Below, piece by piece: positions 33,431-44,084 of a stretch of 64,000 nt of DNA. The notes beneath the pieces were generated by a model. The model worked only from the letters and a program-made list of their open reading frames with translations, made no database searches and was not told the DNA's origin. How positions within the stretch are numbered: position 1 is the first letter of the stretch; each line of letters starts with the position of its first letter. The DNA comes from Thinopyrum elongatum (lineage: Eukaryota > Streptophyta > Magnoliopsida > Poales > Poaceae). The position numbers were made by a program, and so were the translations under genes. Location: positions 522,150,560 through 522,214,559 of the forward strand of contig CM022302.1 of assembly GCA_011799875.1 (NCBI GenBank), written 5' to 3'.

Positions 33431-35506
33431 CTTTATAAAGATTTGGGTCATCCCAGAAGTAATGTCTTAAATCATAGAAGAATTTTTTCTTTTGTTGGTA
33501 TGTAAAGCTAGGTGGTAAATATTTAGCAACAATGTAATTAGCATAATCAGCATACCAAGGAGTGTTATTAGAAACATTTATTGCAGCTAACTGCTCATCA
33601 GGAAAGCTATCATCAATAGGTAGTGGGTCATCAAGGACATTTTCAAGCCTAGACAAGTTATCAGCTACGGGATTCTCTGCTCCTTTTCTATCAGTAATAT
33701 GTAAATCAAATTCTTGTAGCAAGAGAACCCACCTAATGAGTCTAGGTTTAGCATCTTTCTTTTCCATAAGATATTTTATAGCAGCATGATCGGTGTGAAC
33801 AGTCACTTTAGAATCAACAATGTAGGATCTAAATTTATCACAAGCAAACACAACTGCTAAGAATTCTTTTTCAGTAATAGCATAATTTCGTTGGGCACTG
33901 TCTAGAGTTTTACTAGCATAATGTATAACATTTAGTTTCTTATCAACTCTTTGTCCTAGAACAGCACCAACAGCATAATCACTAGCATCACACATAATTT
34001 CAAAAGGCAAGTTCCAATCAGGTGGTTGAACAATAGGTGCAGTAATTAAGGCTTTCTTGAGTGTTTCAAAGGCTTCTAAATAATCATCATCAAAAATGAA
34101 AGGAGTATCCTTTTGCAAAAGATTTGTAAGAGTCCTAGAAATTTTAGAAAAGTCTTTGATAAATCTCCTATAGAAACCAGCATGACCAAGGAAACTACGA
34201 ATACCTTTGATATCTTTAGGACATGGCATTTTCTCAATTGCATCAACCTTAGCTTTGTCCACCTCAATACCTCTTTCAGAAATTTTATGGCCCAAAATAA
34301 TACCTTCATTAACCATAAAGTGGCACTTCTCCCAATTCAAGACGAGATTTGTTTGCTCATATCTCTTCAAAACTCGATCAAGATTGCTTAAACAATCATC
34401 AAAAGACTTCCCATAAACAGAAAAGTCATCCATGAAAACCTCAACAATCTTTTCGCAAAAGTCAGAGAATATAGCAGTCATACATCTTTGAAAGGTAGCG
34501 GGTGCATTGCATAAGTTCCAAAGGGACAAGTGAAAGTGGTCTTTTCTTGATCAGGTTGAGAAACAGGTATTTGTGAAAAATCAGAATATCCATCAAGGAA
34601 ACAAAAATGTGTGTGCTTTGACAATCTTTCTAGTATTTGATCAATAAAAGGCAAAGGGTAATGATCTTTTCTAGTTGCTTTGTTTAATTTTCTAAAATCA
34701 ATTACCATTCTATAGCCTGTAACAATTCTTTGTGGGATGAGTTCATTTTTATCATTAGGAACAACAGTAATTCCTCCCTTCTTAGGGACACAATGAACAG
34801 GACTTACCCACCTACTATCAGCTATAGGATAGATTATACCTGCTTCCAGAAGTTTTAATATTTCCGTTCTTACCACTTCTTTCATCTTCGGATTTAACCT
34901 ATGTTGGTGATCAACAATGGGTTTAGCATCAGGTTCCATATTAATTTTGTGCTGACATAGAGTGGGACTAATGCCCTTAAGATCATCAAGAGTATATCCA
35001 ATAGCAGCTCGGTGCTTCCTTAGAACTTTCAATAGTCTTTCTTCTTCATATTCTGAAAGGTTAGCACTAATAATAACAGGATATATCTTTTTCTCATCAA
35101 GATAAGCATATTTCAAAGTGTCTGGCAATTTTTTTAATTCAAACACAGGATCACCTTTAGGTGGAGGAGGACCTCCTAGAGTTTCAATAGGCAAATTGTG
35201 TTTAAGCAGAGGACGTTGTTCAAAGAAAATCTCATCTATTTCATTTCTTTCATGCATATGTAAATCATTTTCATGGTCTAGCAGATATTGTTCTAAAGGA
35301 TCAGTAGGAGGCACAGCAATAGAAGCAAGACCAATTATTTCATCCTTACTAGGCAATTCTTTTTTATGAGGTTTTCTACTAAACTTGGAAAAATTAAACT
35401 CATGAGACTCATCACCAAAACTGACACCGACAGTTTGTTTCTTACAATCTATTTTAGCATTAACGGTGTTCAAGAAAGGTCTACCAAAGATAATGGGACA
35501 AAATTC
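33431..35506 (-). pseudogene. pol: gypsy-1 reverse transcriptase and RNase H
   Basis: RT landmarks: DDLKGISPTLCQHKI, VVRTEILKLLEAGIIYPI, SRWVSPVHCVPKKGG, YRMVIDFRKLNKAT, then [12 protein letters not shown] and the catalytic FMDDFSVYG. RNase H follows with [33 protein letters not shown] and [11 protein letters not shown]. Between PFGTYA and LCNAP, at about 34510-34525, the usual stretch before LCNAP is missing and the frame changes (35473-34478, then 34529-32277). A TTATGC repeat at the junction suggests a small slippage-type deletion. A stop at 35507-35509 separates RT from protease. Confidence 0.9.
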
Positions 35507-35509
35507 ATC

Positions 35510-36232
35510 TTATGGGGAACCAAGAACAAGAAACTCAGTAGGGTATTTTATTTTCCCACACAAGACTTCAACATCTCTAACAATCCCAATTGGTGATATG
35601 GTGTCTCTATTAGCAAGTTTAATAGTAACATCTATGTCTTCTATCTCAGCGGGTGCTATGTCATTCATAATTTCTTGATATAAGGTAAAGGGAATAGCAC
35701 TCACGCTAGCACCTATGTCGCATAAACCATGATAACAGTGATCTCCTACTTTAACTGAGACAACGGGCATGCCAACAACGGGTTTACGAATATCTGACTT
35801 ATCAGGTTTGACAATTCTAGTAGCTTCATTACAGAAGTAAATAACATGCCCATCTATGTTTTCTTCCAGAAGATCCTTAACCATAGCAACACTAGGTTCT
35901 ACTTTGATTTGTTCATCAGGTTTAGGTGTTCTAATATAACTTTTATTGACCACAGTTGAAACTTTAGCATGTTCCTTTATCCTAACAGGGAAAGGTGGTT
36001 TCTCAATATAAGCAGTAGGAACAACTGGATCAACATTATAAATAATAGTTTCCTCTTTAGCTGGTACCGGTTCTTTAATTTCCTTTTTAATAGGTGGGTG
36101 ATATTTAAACCACTTCTCCTTGGGGAGATCAACATGAGTAGGAAATGATTCACAAAAGGAGGCTACTATCTCAGAGTCAAGTCCATATTTAGTGCTAAAC
36201 TTTTGAAAAGCATCGGTATTCATAAAAGATTT
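35510..36232 (-). pseudogene. pro: gypsy-1 aspartic protease region
   Basis: Minus strand shows GLCDIGASVSAIPFTLYQE with the active-site Asp in a D-I-G-A form (D-L-G-A is common in Athila/Tat-type plant elements) and KYPTEFLVLGSP near the flap. Upstream is a Lys/Glu/Pro-rich linker. The frame is bounded by TAG at 36233-36235 and TAA at 35507-35509. Both stops lie in the same frame as the flanking domains, so they are simple nonsense changes. Confidence 0.85.
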
Positions 36233-36235
36233 AAC

Positions 36236-36924
36236 CTAATCATACTTAAGCTTAATACCTGACTCTTTACCTTCATCGAGTTCCCAATCTTCAGAGTTGC
36301 GTTTAATTCTTTCTAAAAGATCCCACCGGAATTCAATGGTCTTCTTCACAAAGGAACCAGTACAAGAAGTATCAAGCATGGATTGATCATCACGAGAAAG
36401 CCGAGCATAAAAATTCTGAATAATAATTTCTCTTGAGAGCTCATGATTGGGGCATGAATATAACATTGACTTAAGCCTCCCCCAAGCTAGAGCGATACTT
36501 TCTCCTTCACGAGGCCAAAAATTATATATGTAATTCCGGTCACGATGAACTAGATGCATAGGATAATATTTTTGGTGAAACTCCAATTTCAATCGATTCC
36601 AATTCCACCAATATCATCCCATAGCCTATACCATGCCAATGCCTTTCTCTTCAAAGATAAAGGGAAAACCTTCTTCTTAACTTCATCCCCGGGTAAACCT
36701 GCAAGCTTAAACAATCCACAAATTTCTTCCACATATATCAAGTGCATATCAGGATGTTCGGTTCCATCTCCTGCATAAGGATTAGCTAGCAGTTGTTCTA
36801 TCATACCTGAAGGAATTTCATATTCAATATTTTCAGTAGGTGCAGTAGGTTGAGGGGTAACTAATTGTGGTTCTGGTCGAGGTGAAGATACCCGGAACAA
36901 ACCCCTCAAAGGATTGTTTTCCAT
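36236..36924 (-). pseudogene. gag: gypsy-1 gag
   Basis: ATG at 36924 opens MENNPLRGLFRVSSPRPEPQ. The retrotransposon gag domain follows (EICGLFKLAGLPGDEVKKKV, FPLSLKRKALAWYRLWDDI, then after a frame change FHQKYYPMHLVHRDRNYIYN, RLKSMLYSCPNHELSREII). The shift at about 36590 falls in the middle of the domain. No CCHC zinc knuckle is visible. gag protein would normally form the cytoplasmic particle. Confidence 0.87.
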
Positions 36925-37000
36925 AGTAGCAAGTGACAATAAATTTCAGCACGTAGTAATAATTTTTCCTTAGCAATTTCCACTTACCAAAAGTGCTTCA

Positions 37001-37019
37001 CTCCCCGGCAACGGCGCCA
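37001..37019 (-). other. Primer-binding site of gypsy-1 (tRNA-Asp type)
   Basis: Minus strand TGGCGCCGTTGCCGGGGAG, 11 nt inside the 5' LTR. Confidence 0.85.
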
Positions 37020-37030
37020 GAAAATAGCCT

Positions 37031-38512
37031 TGATGACCCACAAGTATATGGGATCAATTGTAGCCTTTTCGATAAGTAAGAGTGTCGAACCCAACGAGGA
37101 GCAGAAGGAAATGACAAGCGGTTTTCAACAAGGTAGTGTCTGCAAGTACTGAAATTGTAAGTAGCAGAGTAGTTTGATAGCTAGATAATTTGTAACGAGC
37201 AAGTAACAATAGTAGTAACAAAAGTGCAGCAAGGTATCCCAATCCTTTTGAGGTAAAGGACAGGCCAAAACGGTCTCTTATAATTAGCAAAGCGTTCTTG
37301 AGGGTACACGGGAATTTCATCTAGTCACTTTCATCATGTTGGTTTGATTCATGTTTGCTACTTTGATAATTTGAAATGTGGGTGGACCGGTGCTTAGGTG
37401 CTGTTCTTACTTGAACAAACCTCCTAATTATGATTAACCCCCTCGCAAGCATCCGCAACTACGAGAAAAGTATTAAGAATAAATTCTAACCATAGCATTA
37501 AACTTTTGGATCCCATCATCTAAACTAGGGTTTAAGCTTCTGTCACTCTCGCAACCCATCATCTAATAACTACTCCACATGCATTCCCTTAGGCCCAAAT
37601 ATGGTGAAGTGTCATGTAATCGACGTTCACATGACACCAATAAGGGAATCACAACACACATACTATCAAAATATCAAACACATATCAAGTTCACATGATT
37701 ACTTGCAACATGATTTCTCCCGTGACCTCAAGAACAAAAGTAACTACTCACAAATGATAATCATGCTCAAGATCAGAGGGGTATTAAATAGCATATTGGA
37801 TCTGAACATATAATCTTCCACCAAATAAACCATATAGTAATCAACTACAAGATGTAATCAACACTACTAGTCACCCACAAGCACCAATCTATAGTTCCGG
37901 TACAAAGATTGAACACAAGAGATGAACTAGGGTTTGAGAGGAGATGGTGCTGTTGAAGATGTTGATGGAGATTGCCCTCCCCAAGATGGGAGAGTTGTTG
38001 GTGATGATGATGACGATGATTTCCCCCTCCGGGAGGGAAGTTCCCTCAGTGGAATCGCTCCGCCGGAGGGCAAAAGTGCTCCTGCCCAAGTTCCGCTTCG
38101 AGACGGCGGCGGTCCATCCCGAAAGTTCTATCTTTATTTTTTCTAGGTCAAAATGACTTATATACCAGAAGATGGGCACCGGAGGTGGGCCGAGGGGAGC
38201 ACAACCCACCAGGGCGTGCCCAAGTGGGTTGTGCCCACCTGGTGGGCCCCCTCTGGTACTTATTGGCTCCAATATTTCTCATTTATTCCATAAAAAATCC
38301 CTGTAAAGTTTCAGCTCATTTGGAGTTGTGCAAAATAGGTAGCCTGACGTAGCTTTTTCAGGTCCAGATTTTCAGCTGTCGGAATTCTCCCTCTTTGTGT
38401 GTACCTTGCATATTATGAGAGAAAAGGCATTAGAATTACTCCAAAAAGCATTATTATGCGTAAAAACATCATAAATAACAGTAGAAAAACATGACGCAAA
38501 ATGGACGTATCA
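37031..38512 (-). repeat. 5' LTR of gypsy-1
   Basis: 1482 bp. The hairpin at about 38182-38250 has lost its inner stem compared with the 3' LTR (19 bp shorter). TATA at about 38158-38166. Followed by TSD ggacc. Confidence 0.93.
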
Positions 38513-40083
38513 GGACCTTTTCCAAAGATTACTTGTAAATCATTGACCATATCAAGTATGTGATCACCAGTACGGAGGGCGGGCTTCTTCCGATGATCTG
38601 GCTCACCTTTGAAATGCTTGCCTTTCTTTCGACATTGATGGTTGGTCGGAAGAAATCGACTATGTCCTAGGTACACATTCTTCCTGCATTTGTCCAAATA
38701 TATACTTTCGGTGTCATCCAAACAGTGCGTGCATGCGTGGTATCCCTTGTTTGTCTGTCCTGAAAGGTTACTGAGAGCAGGCCAATCAATGATGGTTACA
38801 AACAGCAACGCAAGTAGGTCAAATTCCTGCTGTTTGTGCTCATCCCACACACGTACACCTTTTCCATTCCACAGCTATAAAAGTTCTTCAACTAATGGCC
38901 TTAGGTACACATCAATGTCGTTGCCAGGTTGCTTAGGGCCTTGGATAAGCACTGGCATCATAATGAACTTCCACTTCATGCATAACCAAGGAGGAAGGTT
39001 ATAGATACATAGAGTCATGGGCCAGGTGCTATGATTGCTGCTCTGCTCCCCAAAAGGATTAATGCCATCCGCGCTTAAACCAAACCAAACGTTCCTTGCG
39101 TCACCTGCAAAGTCCCCCCACCTTCTCTCGATTTTTCTCCACTGCGACCCGTCAGCGGGTGCTCTCAGCTTCCCGTCTTTCTTACGGTCCTCTTTGTGCC
39201 ATCGCATCAACTTGGCATGCTCTTTGTTTCTGAACAGACGTTTCAACCGTGGTATTATAGGAGCATACCACATCACCTTGGCAGGAACCCTCTTCCTGGG
39301 GCGCTCGCCCTCAACATCACCAGGGTCATCTCGTCTGATCTTATACCGCAATGCACCGCATACCGGGCATGCATTCAAATCCTCGTACGCACCGCGGTAG
39401 AGGATGCAGTCATTAGGGCATGCATGTATCTTCTGCACCTCCAATCCTAGAGGGCATAGAACCTTCTTTGCTTCGTACATACTGTCGGACAATTCGTTAT
39501 CCTTTGGAAGCTTCTTCTTCAATATTTTCAGTAGCTTCCCAAATCCGTTGTCAGATACACCATTGTCTGCCTTCCATTGCAGCAATTCCAGTGTGGTGCC
39601 AAGCTTTGTGTTGTCATCTTCGCAATTTGGGTACAACCCTTTTTTGTGATCCTCTAACATGCGATCGAATTTCAACTTCTCCATTTCACTTTGGCATTGT
39701 CTCTTTGCATCAACAATGACCCGGCAAAGATCATCATCGGGCACATCGTCTGGTTCCTCTTGATCTTCAGCTTCCCCCGTTGCAGCATCACCGTATTCAG
39801 AGGGCGGATAGTTGTCATCATCCTCTTCTTCTTCATTGTCTTCCATCATAACCTCTCTTTCTCCGTGCTTGGTCCAAACATTGTAGTGTGGCATGAAACC
39901 CTTCTCAAGCAGGTGGACTTGTAGGGTTTTTGAGTTAGAGTAATCCTTCGTATTCCCACAGATAGTACATGGACAATACATAAAACCATTCTGCTTGTTT
40001 GCCTCAGCCACTTCGAGAAAATTATGCAGGCCCTTAATGTACTCGGAGGTGCGTCGGTCACCGTACATCCATTGTCGGTTCAT
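38513..40083 (-). pseudogene. tnp2: tnp2 transposase, N-terminal and core part
   Basis: ATG at 40083 opens MNRQWMYGDRRTSEYIKGL. The Transpos_assoc-like zinc region follows (NGFMYCPCTICGN, LQVHLLEKGFM), then an acidic stretch, then the Transposase_21 region: HACPNDCILYRG, NACPVCGALRYK, KVMWYAPIIPRLKRLF, DGINPFGEQSSNHSTWPM, and after a TAG at 38872-38874 WDEHKQQEFDL and GYHACTHCLDD. The reading enters gypsy-1 at 38513 and resumes at 28462 in the same sense. TNP2 would cut at the CACTA ends in the nucleus. Here the nonsense codon and two insertions abolish it. Confidence 0.92.
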
Positions 40084-40580
40084 CTGCGTGCATTATATAA
40101 TTAAGTGTATCAAAAACCATTACAAAGCATCATGAATAGAGAAGTGACCAAATTAATACAAGTTCATCATCACATTAAAACCAAAGTACAGCAGTGATCA
40201 AATGTTATTACTAGAAAAATAAATACATAAAGTTCATACATAGTTCTCATTGAACAACATATAGCTCTCTAGAGTATCTAATTAAAACACATATTGAAAC
40301 TATGTAAAACATTTCAATGCAACAACAAATGCGATCATAATCGCAACTAAGGTAACAATTGATCCAATGGCATAATGATACCAAACCTAGACAAATCTTG
40401 AGGAAAATGGAGCTTGGAGGTCGAGCTTGGAGAGGATAAAGCTTAAGTGTGGCTCGGGCATTTCATCGAACACCTCATGTGCATAGGAGGTGAGAGCTAG
40501 AGCAACACACACCTGCACACGCCGGCCGGCCAAAAAACAGAGAAGTGAGCGGGCAGGGGCGGGGGTATATATAGGCTTAT
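40084..40580 (-). promoter_or_regulatory. tnp2 leader and probable TATA box
   Basis: Minus strand AGCCTATATATACCCCC (about 40563-40580) lies just inside the subterminal repeats and is followed by a leader of about 480 bp to the ATG at 40083. The rest of the leader is AT-rich with no ORF on this strand. Confidence 0.5.
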
Positions 40581-40873
40581 CTTTAGTCCCGGTTGGTGGC
40601 TAGAACCGGGACAGAAGACTGACCATTGGTCCCGGTTCCAGCCACAAACCGGGACTAAAGGTGCTGGGCTAGGAGCGAGGCCCATTGGTCCCGGTTCGTG
40701 TCTGGAACCGGGACCAAAGGTGTCAGACGAACCGGGACCAATGGCCCCCGAGGCCCGGCTGGCGCCCTGGCCTCACGAACCGGGACTGATGCACCCTTTG
40801 GTCCCGGTACGTAAGTGAACCGGGATTAATGCCCTTATCCCGGCCTCAACCAAAGCCCTGTTTTCTACTAGTG
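40581..40873 (-). repeat. CACTA right terminus with subterminal repeats
   Basis: Six or more ggtcccggtt / aaccgggac pairs, many forming small inverted repeats (for example about 40586-40611, 40628-40656 and 40684-40714). The end is CACTAGTAGAAAACAGGGC at 40873-40855. cat follows at 40874-40876 as the possible 3-bp target. Confidence 0.9.
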
Positions 40874-40876
40874 CAT

Positions 40877-41720
40877 GTCTATGATCTAACATAATAGGGA
40901 CATGATCAATGTATCTAATGATATTGGTTTCAGATTTCTCTCAAACTAAAAGATTAGGAAAATCTATTTGATGTGTTTGAGATATCGAAAAATATTCTTG
41001 AGTCCCAACTAATTATGTTTGGTGGATCCAATGGTACTAGGATATGCAACCTTGTGTCCCAATATCTTATATCCATCTTCGTACTAGAGAACGAACTGCC
41101 ATGATCAAACTTACCCGCAATCAATTTCTCCAATATAGTGTGGAGAGAGACAACATGGTGTATCATAATGTATGAGTGAAGGTGCTCGATGCTTTACCCA
41201 AATGATTCATCTCAAATTTCTTCCTTTAGAAGATCATGTGCTTCATCATTGTAGGAGTAATTCATGTGTATGACAAACATGCACGAACAATCATCATTAT
41301 AGTAGTAGTCCTTGTGTATAAGGAACCACGTCGATTGTACCGAAATTTACCAACAACAATAGGTCATATAGTGACTTATTGATTTTTACACAATTCATAT
41401 TTCATTTTGCATTTCGACTCAGAATTGTGATTCCATCGAGAACCATAATGTCTGAATCTAGTGATCCACGTGGATATGTAATAATTACATCTATTAACTA
41501 CATAGATAGATGATTTTGTACTGCCAATGATATAAGGTACCGAAATGAGATTCCACCTCTAGAGAATTGTTTGAGTATCTGCGTGAACCCTTGTGTAACA
41601 AGTCTCGCTCTATGTCTCACCACCTCGTTATCCTCTTTCCCTTTTCGAAAGAAAACTGATGTAGCTATTGCTTTTGTGAATACACTCCCTTTATTGAGCA
41701 AAATTATTTCTACCGGGATT
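40877..41720 (-). pseudogene. copia-2 reverse transcriptase remnant
   Basis: Minus strand has FFRKGKEDNEVVRHRARLVTQGFTQ (41650-41580) and GISFRYLISLAVQNHLSM. Stop-broken matches to later copia RT follow (SLDSDI, DGITIL, INKSLYDL, then LEKLIAGKFDHG and FRYLKHIK near 40930). Together with 12430-12830 these give the natural RT-to-RNase H order, so the CACTA inserted between them. Confidence 0.7.
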
Positions 41721-42908
41721 GCATACTTTGCCTAAGTTTAGTCTGAGTGTTGTTCACACTTTTCCATGGCCATGGTGTTTGGATCTAAATCATTTGAAAG
41801 GTTGTATGCAATCTAGTAGAGAAATATACGACGACAATTGTAGACTTTCGATTATATGTTCATGTATGTATGTATGTATGTATGTATATATGTACATACG
41901 TACGTATAATTGATGGAAATTTCGTTACCCGTGGTGATTGTTCGTGATTTCCCAATGTGGTTGAGTCGGGTATTCCGATGTCCTAGTCACTGTGTGCACT
42001 ATGACCTGGGTTGGTGGAGGTTTCCCATCCATTGCATGCATACTAGCCATTAGGAGTCTATCAACATGAAGTTGATTTGCATTTACTAATTCATAGGCCT
42101 CGATATCCTTACTTGCGGGAAGCTAAATCATGATGTACTATTGTCGTACTTCTCCCCATGTTGCTTTGAATGAGGAGTTGTGTCGTATTGTTGGTACGTC
42201 CACTCTTTCGGGCCTATTTTTGCATGATTATAGGATTGTGTGGCAACTTTATAGCCAGTAAATGAATTTGGCAAGTGATTTTCAATGTGTTGCAAATTTT
42301 CTGAACATGTGGTTCAGATCTTTGAGTACATGGATTTGAGGTAGAAATGCCTTGGACATCCCATTAACTTCCTGGCATTCTCTACGATACTTGAAGTCTC
42401 CCCTAATGCCTGGAAATGTTCCTCATTGTATCAACATATTGTCCTTCAATAACTACCCATGTGAGGGGCTTGAAGTATTGACAAAAATACAATTATTCCT
42501 CACATAGATCCCAAATATGCGTTGAAGGGCCAATGACATATGTCGGGGTGGTGATATTGGTTTGTATGTAACAGAATTACCGCAGATTGGAAATACTTGA
42601 TAGATTTCCACGTATCAAAGATAGAGGGGGATAATATTATGCAATTTGGTCATGTCCATGTAAAACTGCATGACTCCAACGCGAAGTTGGTAAATTGCAA
42701 TTCTGAAGTAAGGATCACACAATGGGCAGAATTCTTTGGATAAAGGATTCTACGAAACCATTTTTCCTCTAGACATATGGGGAAAAATGTTAAACTTCAA
42801 TCCTAGGACCATAATAAAAACATGCAAGGAGAATTATGAGACATTGTCCATGCAAATTTGATTTTAATTGATATTCGGGATAATGAGCCAATGGTTCCAA
42901 GTTGATAA
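41721..42908 (-). other. Decayed 5' internal part of copia-2
   Basis: No frame over 65 codons. A TATG/TGTA microsatellite lies at 41860-41905. By position it should hold the copia-2 gag, protease and integrase, but I cannot recognise them and much may be deleted (only about 1.2 kb remains). Confidence 0.4.
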
Positions 42909-43125
42909 TGTGTTTAGATTTGAAGATCGAGATAAATGACAAATGAAGCAACAGTTCTCTTTATTGATGATGTTATTATATATACAATTTGAGGGGATGC
43001 CATTAGAGAGGAATCCCTATAGGAAGACGCTTGGCCAGCAAACCACGTGATAGGTTCCAAAACAACTCCTTGAGATTAGGGAAAGCAAGGATTAATCCAT
43101 AATTAATCTTTAATTAATCCTAACA
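42909..43125 (-). repeat. Degenerate 5' LTR of copia-2
   Basis: Minus strand starts TGTTAGGATTAATTAAAG at 43125 and ends near 42909. Shares gggaaagcaaggatta and the inner tttagattt with 12008-12194, with many indels. Confidence 0.55.
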
Positions 43126-44084
43126 CAAAATCCCTACCCTTTAGCATCCACCCAAACCATTAAGTGCACGCATGCCCTTTTGTTGTTCTCACATCAATGA
43201 GGGTGATCTAATATTTCTGCTACCAATTGTTTCCCAGTCGCTACATTGTTCACACACCCAAATTCAACCTACAAAATCACAAACCAGACCCCGAAAAAGA
43301 AAAAAAATGATTAATCTAAACAGAGATGACCTCCTTCCTCAACCTCCTCCCTCTTTCCCTCTCTGTCACTGGAGGATCCCGGCGGGAAAATCCCTCATAG
43401 GCAGACGAAGGTGGCGAGGCTGCTCTAGCTTGCGGCAAGGAAGTGGCTTGCGGCGCGGAGGTCGTGCAACACAATCTAGGAGGCACAACGGTTGTGTGGC
43501 GAGGGGCTGCATGAAGCTGGCGTTCAGGCCAGTGCAGCGGCTCCAGGATGAGCGGGTACATGTGGTGGCGTAGCTGGAGCAGCGCGGAGATGCGGCTTTC
43601 GATGCGCCGCCACGCAACTTTGATCTGGCCGTGCATGGTCAAAGCTGCGGGTGCGGTGAGGGATCGGTAATGGCGTGATGCAACGAGGGAAGCCTAGCGC
43701 CACCAAAGAGCAGTCGCCTTCCACCCCCTCCTTTCCCTCGCTCGTGCAGCTCGACGCCGACCTGACGGCTGCATTTCCCACGAGCGTGTGTCCGCAATGG
43801 TGATCGGCCTTTCGTTCTCCAGTTTCGTCCATGTTGGCCAACGGGCTCAAGTAGGTCTCTCTCTGGTGAAGTGGTAGTCAGCGGTAGTGTGCTCTGTTGC
43901 CGGTGTTGGACATTATGATAACCACTCCGGCCTGCGGCAACGGTCTCGTTGAGGATTGCCGTGGCCACCAAATGGACTTTGTGAGGGTTCCTCTCTTTAG
44001 ATCAGATGACTGACTTTGTTGGTGAGAGGCAAACTATGGACAACGACTTGACGCAGACGGGTGATTGTCTAGTAGCTGCTTTTA
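43126..44084. other. Intergenic, no gene supported
   Basis: Moderately GC-rich at 43310-43850, where overlapping frames exist on both strands but encode low-complexity or unrecognised peptides. No LTR or TIR seen. Confidence 0.4.

Larger units (their letters stand above)
28463..38512 (-). mobile_element. Full-length Ty3/gypsy retrotransposon (gypsy-1), inactive
   Basis: LTRs 28463-29963 and 37031-38512 start TGATGACCCACAAG and end GGACGTATCA. They are flanked by the perfect duplication GGACC (28458-28462 and 38513-38517). Minus-strand order is 5' LTR, tRNA-Asp primer site, gag, protease, RT, RNase H, integrase, an extra ORF in the 3' region, polypurine tract, 3' LTR. The element is 10.05 kb. 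Coding is broken by a gag frameshift (about 36590), stops at 36233 and 35507, and a small out-of-frame loss in RT (about 34515). It inserted into the CACTA tnp2 gene. LTR differences are noticeable by eye, so it is not very recent. Confidence 0.95.
12831..40873 (-). mobile_element. CACTA (En/Spm) transposon, Caspar-like, left end missing
   Basis: The right terminus reads, on the minus strand, CACTAGTAGAAAACAGGGC at 40873, followed by dense subterminal repeats. The element encodes a TNP2 transposase (40083 to 18741, split by two gypsies) and a second gene with a Transposase_24-like region (15617-12850). Net length without insertions is about 10 kb, near the usual size of such elements. No CACTA terminus is found at the left. 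Element sequence stops inside the last intron of the second gene, at about 12831, and meets copia-2 RNase H. A deletion must therefore have taken the left terminus and some copia sequence, and no target duplication can be confirmed. Confidence 0.88.
12008..43125 (-). mobile_element. Old Ty1/copia retrotransposon (copia-2), split by a CACTA element
   Basis: LTR-like segments at 12008-12194 and 42909-43125 share minus-strand starts beginning TGTTAGGATTAATTA and an inner end with tttagattt. Between them, copia pol fragments lie in the right order on the minus strand: RT at 41720-40930 and RNase H at 12830-12430. The 28 kb between them is the CACTA with its nested gypsies. All coding parts are riddled with stops. 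Related elements read DLFTKSLP..STFQK at the same place. It is the oldest layer of this nest. Confidence 0.72.

Noticed and set aside
40954..41166. Minus-strand frame first read as integrase end (TKMDIRYWDTRLH)
   Set aside because: Order and neighbouring matches (RT at 41700, FRYLKHIK at 40930) place it in the RT/RNase H part of copia-2 instead.
41857..41905. tgta/tatg run as a possible CRISPR or regulatory array
   Set aside because: Simple 4-bp microsatellite in a plant genome without spacers.
43316..43850. Overlapping frames that might form a small gene
   Set aside because: Frames on both strands are of similar length, lack known motifs, and show no splice or start context that would favour one.
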